From Bacteroidota bacterium (GTDB lineage: Bacteria; Bacteroidota; Bacteroidia; Bacteroidales; UBA1556), in the NCBI GenBank assembly GCA_003648395.1, contig QMPB01000226.1, positions 1-7,085 on the forward strand: a stretch of 7,085 nucleotides of DNA, read 5' to 3'. A program made the position numbers and the translations under genes. Positions 1-6,081 of this stretch are shown piece by piece (the first letter of the stretch is position 1; every line of letters starts with the position of its first letter). A model generated the notes under the pieces. It was not told the origin of the DNA and searched no databases. It worked only from the letters and a program-made list of their open reading frames with translations.

Positions 1-345
1 AAATTTTTTTACCGAATTCATGATGTTATTCAAATAGTATTTCTTGAAAATATTACCATTAAATATTATGGCAGATCTTTTAACACCTGCAGCATAAGCT
101 TTCGGTAGAATTTCAGTTTGAAACCATTTTCTAAAATCTGGAGGGATAATATTCTGTTCTCTAATATCTGAAATATAATTTGTGACAAATGTCTTTTTTT
201 GGAATTCAATTGCGGCTAAAAATGGCTCTTGATATTCTTTAAACTTAAGTTTCTTTGAATGCCATACTGTTGTAACAAGCTTTCTTTCTTTAGAATAACT
301 TACAACAGCAATATCTGTTTTATAAATGATATCATCGTTTATCAT
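1..345 (-). CDS. STAS-like hypothetical protein, C-terminus cut by window edge
   Basis: An open frame runs without a stop from an ATG at 343-345 to the left edge, giving the first 115 residues (MINDDIIYKTDIAVVSYS...). The fragment has alternating strand-like and helical stretches: a hydrophobic IAVVSYS strand near residues 12-18, VTTVWH near 24-29, a helix around 35-50 (EYQEPFLAAIEFQKK), the strand FVTNYISDIR near 52-61, and RSAIIFNGN around 95-103. This pattern, with a central SDIR, a following PPDFRKWF helix and a KKYYLNN stretch, resembles small soluble proteins of about 130-140 residues in Bacteroidota that are annotated as hypothetical or STAS/SEC14-like. That match is from memory and was not tested. 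No signal peptide or membrane segment is visible. A promoter-like element lies 35-66 bp upstream, and the sucC terminator separates it from sucC, so it is probably transcribed alone or as the first gene of a unit beyond the edge. The function is unknown; a role as a sensor or anti-sigma antagonist would be a guess. Confidence 0.75.
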   Translation of the reverse strand, partial: MINDDIIYKTDIAVVSYSKERKLVTTVWHSKKLKFKEYQEPFLAAIEFQKKTFVTNYISDIREQNIIPPDFRKWFQTEILPKAYAAGVKRSAIIFNGNIFKKYYLNNIMNSVKKF

Positions 346-379
346 AGGTAGAGATTAAATTTATTAGAATAAGCAATGA

Positions 380-411
380 CAAAGATATAATAATAAATTG
401 CATTTAAGAAA
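380..411 (-). promoter_or_regulatory. Bacteroidota-type promoter candidate for the STAS-like gene
   Basis: On the minus strand TATCTTTG (380-387) matches the Bacteroidota -7 consensus TAnnTTTG exactly. Twenty bases upstream lies TTTC (408-411), a three of four match to the -33 TTTG element. The predicted start would give a leader of roughly 28 bases before the ATG at 343-345. The assignment rests on consensus match and spacing only; the region is very AT-rich, so chance matches are possible. Confidence 0.55.
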
Positions 412-432
412 AAAAGTTTATTTTTAAATTCA

Positions 433-448
433 ACTTACGAACTTACGA
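433..448. repeat. Tandem 8-bp direct repeat
   Basis: Two exact head-to-tail copies of ACTTACGA lie in the spacer between sucC and the STAS-like gene. On the other strand they read TCGTAAGT twice. They lie upstream of the candidate promoter at 380-411. The array is too short to say whether it is an operator or simply part of the degenerate repeats seen in other spacers of this window. Confidence 0.5.
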
Positions 449-570
449 CTGGCTAATTCCTAAATTGATGTGGTCGACGAAATATATTTTTATACCAAAC
501 AAAAAAACTTATATTTACACCAACATTATGAAATAATGCACACTATAATTATTAATATCAATATTATAAT

Positions 571-607
571 AAAAAAGCCGTTGAATTTTTTTAAATTCAA
601 CGGCTTT
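571..607 (-). terminator. Intrinsic terminator of sucC
   Basis: AAAGCCGTTGAATTT (574-588) and AAATTCAACGGCTTT (593-607) form a perfect 15 bp stem with a four-base loop. Read on the minus strand, the stem is followed by a run of T from the A tract at 571-576. It begins 26 bp after the sucC stop codon. The plus-strand side lacks an equally clean T tract after the stem, so it mainly serves sucC. Confidence 0.9.
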
Positions 608-632
608 GCTATTATGTATATGGTTATACCAC

Positions 633-1823
633 CTAAGCCATAACCTCAGTTACTCTATTTGCAGCATCATTAAGTGTTACTGCAGAGAATACTTTTAATC
701 CACTTTTGTCTATAATGTCGATACCTTCCTCAGCATTAGTTCCTTGAAGGCGAACAATGATTGGGACATTAATATCTCCAATGTTTTTGTATGCTTGAAC
801 AATACCATTAGCAACTCTATCGCAGCGTACAATACCACCAAATATATTAACTAAAATAGCTTTTACATTTGGGTCTTGTAAAATAATACGGAAAGCTTGT
901 TCAACACGTTCAGCATTTGCAGTACCTCCTACGTCTAGGAAGTTAGCAGGATCTCCACCAGACATTTTAATAATATCCATTGTAGCCATTGCTAAACCAG
1001 CACCATTAACCATACAACCCACGTTACCGTCAAGTTTTACATAGTTAAGGTCAAACTTACCAGCTTCAACTTCCATAGCATCTTCTTCTTCAAAGTCACG
1101 CATTTCGGCAATGTCTTTATGACGATACAAAGAATTATTATCAATTGCTACTTTTGCATCTGCAGCATAAATTAAATCGTCTTTAGTTTTAGCAACAGGA
1201 TTTATCTCAAATAATGAAGCATCAGAACCTTCGTAAGCTTTGTAAAGAGCAGTAACAAATTTTGTCATTTCTTTAAAAGCTTTTCCACTAAGACCAAAAT
1301 TAAAAGCAACTCTACGTGCTTGGAAAGGCATAAGACCAACTTTAGGATCTATCAATTCAGTGAAAATATATTCTGGAGTCTCCTTAGCAACTTGCTCAAT
1401 ATTCATTCCTCCACGAGGAGAATACATAATCATATTTTTACCACTATCGCGGTGTAACATCACACTCATATAATACTCAGCCATTTCTGACGGGCCATCA
1501 TAAAAAATGTTTTGCTCAATATATATTTTTCTAACAAGTTTACCTTCAGCTTTAGTTTGAGGTGTTACTAAGTGCATTCCTAGAATATTCTCTGCGTGCA
1601 TTTTAACATCATCAAATGTTTTGGCAATCTTTACTCCTCCGCCTTTTCCACGTCCTCCAGCATGAACCTGAGCTTTTACTGCCCATACTTCATAACCTGT
1701 TTCTTCTGTGAGTTTTTTTGCTGCTTCTACCGCCTCATCAGCTGTATAAGCTAAATAACCTTTTGGTACAGAAACACCATAAGATTTTAGGATTTGTTTA
1801 CTTTGATATTCGTGTAAATTCAT
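633..1823 (-). CDS. sucC: Succinate-CoA ligase [ADP-forming], beta subunit
   Basis: Succinyl-CoA synthetase beta subunit. With SucD it interconverts succinyl-CoA and succinate with formation or use of a nucleoside triphosphate in the cytoplasmic TCA cycle. At 396 residues it matches the usual family length of about 390-400. The N-terminal half is the ATP-grasp domain. It starts MNLHEYQSKQ and carries the glycine-rich nucleotide loop QVHAGGRGKGGG at 52-63. FEINPV near 205-210 and ADAK near 221-224 supply N208 and D222, whose 14-residue spacing matches the E. coli Mg-nucleotide ligands N199 and D213. The C-terminal CoA-ligase domain shows NGAGLAMATMDI (273-284), FLDVGGTA (295-302) and VNIFGGIVRCD (325-335), the region that contacts SucD. 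No sucD lies next to it. A promoter-like element upstream and a strong terminator downstream suggest a single-gene transcript. The start is secure, since MNLHEYQ is the family N-terminus. I see no defects. Confidence 0.97.
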   Translation of the reverse strand: MNLHEYQSKQILKSYGVSVPKGYLAYTADEAVEAAKKLTEETGYEVWAVKAQVHAGGRGKGGGVKIAKTFDDVKMHAENILGMHLVTPQTKAEGKLVRKIYIEQNIFYDGPSEMAEYYMSVMLHRDSGKNMIMYSPRGGMNIEQVAKETPEYIFTELIDPKVGLMPFQARRVAFNFGLSGKAFKEMTKFVTALYKAYEGSDASLFEINPVAKTKDDLIYAADAKVAIDNNSLYRHKDIAEMRDFEEEDAMEVEAGKFDLNYVKLDGNVGCMVNGAGLAMATMDIIKMSGGDPANFLDVGGTANAERVEQAFRIILQDPNVKAILVNIFGGIVRCDRVANGIVQAYKNIGDINVPIIVRLQGTNAEEGIDIIDKSGLKVFSAVTLNDAANRVTEVMA

Positions 1824-1873
1824 GTGTTTGTGAGTTTATATTTTATGAATTATGTTTTATAATAATGAAGATT

Positions 1874-1881
1874 CAAAAGTA
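1874..1881 (-). promoter_or_regulatory. Candidate -7 promoter element of sucC
   Basis: Minus-strand TACTTTTG matches the Bacteroidota TAnnTTTG -7 consensus and lies 50 bp before the sucC start, implying a leader of about 44 bases. No good TTTG -33 element stands at the expected 19-21 bp; the nearest candidates are poor (TTTC about 23 bp upstream). The leader has no purine-rich Shine-Dalgarno sequence, only an A-rich stretch before the ATG, as is common in this phylum. Confidence 0.45.
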
Positions 1882-1924
1882 GTGAATTTTTGTTTGTTTT
1901 TGGAGAAAATATTTATTGAACTAT

Positions 1925-2003
1925 GTTTATTTGTTGAGTTGATTATTTGTTGAGTTGTTAGCTTTATAACCAGCTAACTAAATAACCAAATAACCGAATA
2001 AAC
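1925..2003. repeat. Tandem repeat within a long imperfect palindrome
   Basis: Between the acyltransferase gene and sucC, TATTTGTTGAGTTG occurs twice exactly, at 1928-1941 and 1944-1957 (16-bp period). To its right lies an array of related words on the opposite strand (AAATAACC, AAATAACC, GAATAA between 1979 and 2001). The two sides are roughly inverted copies: GTTTATT (1925-1931) against AATAAAC (1997-2003), and an exact core GTTAGC (1957-1962) against GCTAAC (1973-1978) with a 10-base loop. The arms differ by about seven bases, so pairing is imperfect. There is no T tract after the core, so it is not a typical intrinsic terminator. No ORF of note lies in the spacer. Confidence 0.7.
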
Positions 2004-2034
2004 AAAATTGAAAGTAATTATTATTTGTGAATTT

Positions 2035-2054
2035 GCAGAAATCTAATATTCTGC
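2035..2054 (-). terminator. Weak hairpin after the acyltransferase gene
   Basis: GCAGAA (2035-2040) and TTCTGC (2049-2054) form a 6 bp stem with an 8-base loop, starting 20 bp after the acyltransferase stop codon. On the minus strand it is followed by AAATTCAC rather than a T run, so it is at best a pause or Rho-assisted site. Read-through towards sucC cannot be excluded. Confidence 0.25.
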
Positions 2055-2073
2055 TTTAAGTAATTAATATTTT

Positions 2074-2949
2074 TTAATACTTCACTCCCTTTTTGTACTT
2101 CCATCTTTTATGTGACCAAAGCCAGTTTTCAGGCTTCTTCTTAATAATACCTTCTAGTATTTTGAAATATTTATCTGTTATTTCATGCTCAGCAGTTTCT
2201 TTGGGATTGTCAAAAAGAGTTTGAGCTGTTATTTCATAGTATCCTCTTTTTACTCTTTGAATATCTATAAAAACTACTGCTAAATCTAGTATTTTAGATA
2301 GTTTTTCTGCTCCAATATGTACAGGAGTTTCTTGATTTAAGAATGGAATCCAATATTTAATTTTAGCATGATGAGGACTTTGATCTGCCATAAACATATA
2401 TAATTTATTTCCCTGTTTATGATTAAGCATCACATTATAAGTTTCTTCCATAGGGTAGAGGGTCATTCCAAATTTTTCTCGAGTACGTACTATATACTTA
2501 TCCATAACTGGATTCTCCATTTTACCGTATACAGCCCAACATTCTTGAGGAACCCAAAGAGGAACCGTTACGCCATATTCCCAATTTGTATAATGCCCCA
2601 TTAGCATCATTACACTTTTATTATTGTCATAATGTTTTTGAAACTCCTCAGGATTAATAAATTTAAATCTCTTTTTTATGGCTTTATCGCTGATCGAAAA
2701 CTCTTTTATTGTTTCTACCATTACATCTGTAAGATTTCTAAAAAATTTCCTAGCAATTTGCTCTACCTCATCAGGAGACTTTTCAGGGAAACTATTTTGT
2801 ATATTTTCAAAAACTACTCTTTTTCTATAATTGAAAATATGGTATACGAAAAAAAATATTACGTCAGAAATACCATACAAAATCCAATGGGGTAGAAGTG
2901 AAATTAAATAAAATAATATTATGCCGATGAATGAAAATATTTTTGACAT
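2074..2949 (-). CDS. Lysophospholipid/lipid A acyltransferase, LpxL/HtrB family
   Basis: Membrane-associated acyltransferase of the family (Lip_A_acyltrans) that transfers an acyl chain from acyl-ACP to lipid A precursors at the inner leaflet of the inner membrane. At 291 residues it is close to the usual 290-310. Residues 3-40 are hydrophobic, with one or two membrane segments (FSFIGIILFYLISLLP and ILYGISDVIFFFVYHIF). The catalytic HX4E motif is GHYTNWE at 118-124, giving H119 and E124. DQSP (189-192) and the C-terminal NWLWSHKRWKYK stretch are family hallmarks. Many basic residues near the C-terminus suit peripheral contact with the membrane. It follows holA by 113 bp of repeat-rich spacer in which I see no TAnnTTTG element, so it may be read from the tgt operon. 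Whether it acts on lipid A or on another Bacteroidota lipid, such as a glycine or ornithine lipid, cannot be told from sequence, so no gene symbol is given. Confidence 0.88.
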   Translation of the reverse strand: MSKIFSFIGIILFYLISLLPHWILYGISDVIFFFVYHIFNYRKRVVFENIQNSFPEKSPDEVEQIARKFFRNLTDVMVETIKEFSISDKAIKKRFKFINPEEFQKHYDNNKSVMMLMGHYTNWEYGVTVPLWVPQECWAVYGKMENPVMDKYIVRTREKFGMTLYPMEETYNVMLNHKQGNKLYMFMADQSPHHAKIKYWIPFLNQETPVHIGAEKLSKILDLAVVFIDIQRVKRGYYEITAQTLFDNPKETAEHEITDKYFKILEGIIKKKPENWLWSHKRWKYKKGVKY

Positions 2950-2960
2950 GGAATTAAATG

Positions 2961-3057
2961 GCTTAGTGGGTTTAGTTGGTGATTTGTTGAATTGGTTATT
3001 TGAGTTGTTGATGTGATAATGTGTTCTTATGTTTCTATTGTGTCTTATATGGTTAAT
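2961..3057. repeat. Degenerate intergenic repeat tract
   Basis: The spacer between holA and the acyltransferase gene is almost entirely short related words on the plus strand: GTTGGTGATTTGTTGAATTGG, then TTATTTGAGTTGTTGATG, then GTGATAATGTG and similar steps. Words such as ATTTGTTGA and GAGTTGTTG closely match the exact tandem repeat at 1928-1957, in the same orientation. The left part looks like imperfect copies of a 7-8 bp unit, and the right part, rich in ATGTG words, looks like another. It has no reading frame or promoter match that I can support. Confidence 0.55.
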
Positions 3058-3062
3058 AATGG

Positions 3063-4061
3063 TTAGTGTAATATTTTAAAAATCAATTCTTTCATTAAGT
3101 CATGGTTATTTGAACTATTATTTTTAACTCCTTTTGATTTAGCATCATATTCTCTCAGGTAGCTTATAATTTTTATTATTTTACCATAAGAATAGTTTCT
3201 TGCAGCACTAACAATATCATTTACAAAATATGGATTTATGCCGAGAGAAGAAGCAACTGAACGTGGTGATTTGTCTTGAAGAGTATAAATAATGCCAAGA
3301 TTAACAAAGTAGTTATATAGAATAGGAATTACCATTACAAGTGGATGATTTTTAGGGTCAGAAGCAAAATAATTAATTATCTGATTAGATTTCATCACAT
3401 TCTTTTTGCCAAGTGCTTTTTGTAATTCAAAAACATTAAAATCCTTAGAAATTCCAATTTTTTCTTGAACATCAAGCTCATCTATCGTTTTGGATTTGTC
3501 GCCATTAATAATTAATTTTTCTATTTCGTTAGAAATTTTGGATAGATCACTTCCTAAATACTCGGAAAGGATTAAGCTTGCAGTAGGTGAAATACTGTAG
3601 CCCTTAGCCTTTATATATGAATTAATCCATGGAGAAATTTGATTATCATAGAGCTTTTTAGATTCAAAAAGGACATTAGATTTTTTTATTCTTTGAATTA
3701 CTTTTTTTCTCCCATCAATTTTGCCATATTTATGGCAAAAAACAAGAATAGTTGAAGGCTGAGGGTTTTCTACATACGAAAGTAGCTTGTCAATTTTCTT
3801 TATATTTTGAGCTTCTTTAACAAGAATAACTTGGTGAGAAGCCATCATCGGGAAGCGTTTTGCCATGCTGATAATAGTTGGAATATCAGTTTCACGACCA
3901 TATACTACTACTTGATTAAAGTCTTTTTCTCCTTCACTAAGAACAGTATTGTCAATAGCATCGCAAATCTGATCAATAAAGTATGCTTCTTCTCCGTGAA
4001 GAAAATAAATGGGAGAGAATACTCTATTCTTAATTGATGATAAAATCTCTTCGTATTTCAT
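3063..4061 (-). CDS. holA: DNA polymerase III, delta subunit
   Basis: Delta subunit of the clamp loader, which opens the beta sliding clamp so it can be loaded on primed DNA at the replication fork. The 332 residues match the family length of about 330-345. The N-terminal segment SPIYFLHGEEAYFIDQI (16-32) is the typical start of the delta AAA+-like domain, where a degenerate loop replaces a working Walker A. FPMMASHQVILVKEA (about 70-84) and the strand STILVFCHKYGKIDGRKK (about 103-120) fit the same domain. LSEYLGSDLSKISNEIEKL (about 165-183) is the characteristic helix of the middle domain. The C-terminal collar domain carries PRSVASSLGINPYFVNDIVSAARNYS. No ATPase motif is intact, as expected for delta. 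It lies 26 bp downstream of the AMP nucleosidase gene, which implies co-transcription. The start ATG gives the standard MKYEEIL opening. Family divergence makes holA hard to recognise, but the combined motifs are convincing. Confidence 0.9.
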   Translation of the reverse strand: MKYEEILSSIKNRVFSPIYFLHGEEAYFIDQICDAIDNTVLSEGEKDFNQVVVYGRETDIPTIISMAKRFPMMASHQVILVKEAQNIKKIDKLLSYVENPQPSTILVFCHKYGKIDGRKKVIQRIKKSNVLFESKKLYDNQISPWINSYIKAKGYSISPTASLILSEYLGSDLSKISNEIEKLIINGDKSKTIDELDVQEKIGISKDFNVFELQKALGKKNVMKSNQIINYFASDPKNHPLVMVIPILYNYFVNLGIIYTLQDKSPRSVASSLGINPYFVNDIVSAARNYSYGKIIKIISYLREYDAKSKGVKNNSSNNHDLMKELIFKILH

Positions 4062-4087
4062 TAAGATATTAGCTTTACAATTATTAT

Positions 4088-4861
4088 TTATTCAAATCTA
4101 AGATGTTTAACTTTCTGATTATTTTTTATTAATCTATTTAATGATGCCATTCCTAACTCTACATGTTCGTCTACAAATTTCCGTGTAATTAGCCTATCGC
4201 TACTGTCTGTTTTTACTCCTGATGAAATCATTGGTTGGTCAGAAACTAACAATACTGCACCTGTTGGAATCTGATTATGGAATCCAACAGAAAAAATAGT
4301 GGCAGTCTCCATATCAATACCCATTGCTCGAGTTGAGATTAAGTATTTTTTAAATTCTGTATCATGTTCCCAAACTCTTCTATTTGTAGTGTAAACAGTT
4401 CCTGTCCAATATTCTTTATTGATTTTATGGATACTTGATGAAATTGCTTTTTGAAGAGCAAAAGCAGGCATAGCAGGCACTTCAATAGGAAAATAATCGT
4501 TAGATGTACCTTCTCCTCTAATTGCTGCAATTGGTAATATATAATCGCCAAGTTTGTTTTTCCTTTTTAGGCCACCACATTTTCCTAGAAAAATAACAGC
4601 TTTAGGGCTTATTGAAGCCAAAAGATCCATTATTGTGGCAGCATTTGCACTTCCCATTCCAAAGTTAATAATTGTAATCTCTCCTTTTGATGCGCTGCAC
4701 ATTGCTTTATCAGAGCCTTCTACTTCAACCTTATTAAGTCTTGCAAAAATTTTTACATAATTTGAAAAGTTTGTAAGTAGAATATATTTACCAAAGCTTT
4801 CTAGTGTTTTACCAGTATATCTTGGTAACCAATTCTTAATAATATCCTCTTTTGATTTCAT
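4088..4861 (-). CDS. AMP nucleosidase (short Bacteroidota form)
   Basis: Predicted to hydrolyse AMP to adenine and ribose 5-phosphate in the cytoplasm, linking nucleotide pools to adenine salvage. It belongs to the PNP/UDP phosphorylase fold. The 257 residues cover the catalytic domain only; the E. coli Amn enzyme is about 480 residues with an added N-terminal regulatory domain. Visible motifs are NFGMGSANAA (66-75, phosphate site), FLGKCGGLKRKNKLGD (91-106), RGEGTSNDY (115-123), TNRRVWEHD (159-167), GIDMETAT (181-188, ribose-binding methionine-glutamate) and VSDQP (206-210), where D208 is the likely base-interacting aspartate. The ending VKHLRFE is also typical of this subgroup. It starts 12 bp after the tgt stop codon and ends 26 bp before holA, so all three are probably co-transcribed. 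Allosteric control of the long Amn is probably absent. A broader nucleosidase specificity is possible; the AMP assignment rests on remembered family annotation. Confidence 0.87.
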   Translation of the reverse strand: MKSKEDIIKNWLPRYTGKTLESFGKYILLTNFSNYVKIFARLNKVEVEGSDKAMCSASKGEITIINFGMGSANAATIMDLLASISPKAVIFLGKCGGLKRKNKLGDYILPIAAIRGEGTSNDYFPIEVPAMPAFALQKAISSSIHKINKEYWTGTVYTTNRRVWEHDTEFKKYLISTRAMGIDMETATIFSVGFHNQIPTGAVLLVSDQPMISSGVKTDSSDRLITRKFVDEHVELGMASLNRLIKNNQKVKHLRFE

Positions 4862-4873
4862 TAGCTTATATTT

Positions 4874-6004
4874 TTATAGTCTTGTTTCAACTTTCTTTTG
4901 CATAACAGCTTTCCATGAAGCAAAGTCACCAGCAATAATATGTTTTCGTGCTTCTTTTACCAACCATAAGTAAAATGCAAGATTGTGTAAGCTTGCTATC
5001 ATTGGGCCAAGGCTTTCTTTCGCTGAGAAAAGGTGTCGTAAGTATGCTCTAGTATATTGGCTATCTACAAATGACAATCCATTGTTATCAATAGGGCTAA
5101 AGTCGTTATACCATTTTTTATTCTTGATATTTATGATGCCTTCACTAGTAAAAAGCATACCATTTCTACCGTTACGTGTGGGCATAACGCAGTCAAACAT
5201 ATCTACACCTAGAGAAATGCCTTCTAAAATATTTGAAGGAGTTCCAACACCCATTAGGTAGCGAGGTTTGTCTTTAGGTAGAATTGAATTGACTAAGTCT
5301 GTCATTTCGTACATTACTTCATGTGGTTCGCCAACTGATAGACCACCAATAGCATTGCCTTCAGCCCCTTTTGAAGCTATCATTTCAGCAGATTCTTTTC
5401 GCAAATCTTTGTAAGTACTACCTTGAACTATTGGAAATAGCGCTTGGCTATGTCCATATTTTGGCTCAGTAGTTTCAAATCTATCAATACAGCGTTGTAA
5501 CCACTTGTGAGTCATATGCATTGAGTTTTTGGCATAATCATAGTCGCAAGGGTAAGGGGTGCATTCATCAAATGCCATAACTATATCGGCGCCAATAATT
5601 CTTTGCGTATCCATTACATTTTCAGGAGTGAAAAGATGCTTAGAGCCATCAATATGACTTCTAAAATTTACACCTTCTTCTTTAATTTTTCTTGTATCGC
5701 TAAGAGAATAAACTTGGTATCCTCCACTATCGGTAAGCATTGGTTTGTCCCAGCCATTAAATTTGTGTAAACCTCCTGCTTGTTCAAGAACTTCCAAGCC
5801 TGGTCTTAAAAATAAGTGATATGTATTGCCAAGAATAATTTGAGCTTTTACATCTTCTTTAATGTCTTTAATATGAACAGCTTTTACTGTTCCAGCAGTA
5901 CCAACGGGCATGAAAATAGGTGTTTCAATTTGGCCATGATCAGTAGTTATTAAACCAGCTCTTGCATTGCTCTTTGGGTCAGTATGTTGTAATTGATACT
6001 TCAT
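4874..6004 (-). CDS. tgt: Queuine tRNA-ribosyltransferase (tRNA-guanine transglycosylase)
   Basis: Exchanges guanine-34 in the anticodon of GUN tRNAs (Tyr, His, Asn, Asp) for the queuosine precursor preQ1. The 376 residues match the family. The TIM-barrel core shows PIFMPVGTAGTVKAV (29-43), TDSGGYQVYSL (91-101) with the general acid/base D92, FDECTP (145-150) with D146 and C148 for base recognition, PIVQG (191-195) and GGLSVGEP (220-227). DMFDCVMPTRNGRNG (268-282) holds the nucleophile, D271 by alignment. The E. coli zinc cysteines (CxCxxC, 38 residues after the nucleophile) are not present: the matching positions 309, 311 and 314 are G, S and D, while the fourth ligand H340 remains in LHN. 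I recall the same loss in other Bacteroidota Tgt proteins. It heads a run with the AMP nucleosidase and holA genes. No clear promoter lies between it and the rny terminator. The MKYQLQ start precedes the conserved block at normal distance. Confidence 0.96.
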   Translation of the reverse strand: MKYQLQHTDPKSNARAGLITTDHGQIETPIFMPVGTAGTVKAVHIKDIKEDVKAQIILGNTYHLFLRPGLEVLEQAGGLHKFNGWDKPMLTDSGGYQVYSLSDTRKIKEEGVNFRSHIDGSKHLFTPENVMDTQRIIGADIVMAFDECTPYPCDYDYAKNSMHMTHKWLQRCIDRFETTEPKYGHSQALFPIVQGSTYKDLRKESAEMIASKGAEGNAIGGLSVGEPHEVMYEMTDLVNSILPKDKPRYLMGVGTPSNILEGISLGVDMFDCVMPTRNGRNGMLFTSEGIINIKNKKWYNDFSPIDNNGLSFVDSQYTRAYLRHLFSAKESLGPMIASLHNLAFYLWLVKEARKHIIAGDFASWKAVMQKKVETRL

Positions 6005-6030
6005 TGAAAATATGTTCTAAATATGGGTTC

Positions 6031-6063
6031 AAAAAAAGCCCTCTTAAATAAAAAGGGCTTTTT
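6031..6063 (-). terminator. Intrinsic terminator of rny
   Basis: AAAAAGCCCT (6033-6042) pairs with AGGGCTTTTT (6054-6063) to give a 10 bp stem with an 11-base loop. On the minus strand it is followed by a seven-base T run, starting 18 bp after the rny stop codon. The A tract on one side and T tract on the other make it nearly symmetric, so it could also stop plus-strand transcription. It lies only 27-30 bp before the tgt start, leaving little room for a separate tgt promoter. Confidence 0.88.
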
Positions 6064-6081
6064 CTAAATATATTATTTGAT

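Noticed and set aside
545..570. AT-rich near-palindrome (TAATTATTAATATCAATATTATAATA) just past the sucC terminator
   Set aside because: Only A and T pairs with mismatches, and expected by chance in DNA this AT-rich.
2419..2895. Plus-strand open frames of 61 and 87 codons opposite the acyltransferase gene
   Set aside because: They lie wholly antisense to a well-supported gene, encode low-complexity Phe/Ile/Tyr-rich sequence, and match no family.
3807..4037. Plus-strand open frame of 76 codons opposite holA
   Set aside because: Antisense shadow of a conserved gene, with no recognisable protein and no separate promoter evidence.
4339..4760. Short frames within the AMP nucleosidase gene, one on each strand
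   Set aside because: Both overlap an intact conserved coding sequence in other frames and look like AT-rich frame shadows.
4983..5261. Plus-strand open frame of 92 codons opposite tgt
   Set aside because: The tgt frame is intact with all catalytic motifs through this stretch; the antisense product has no family features.
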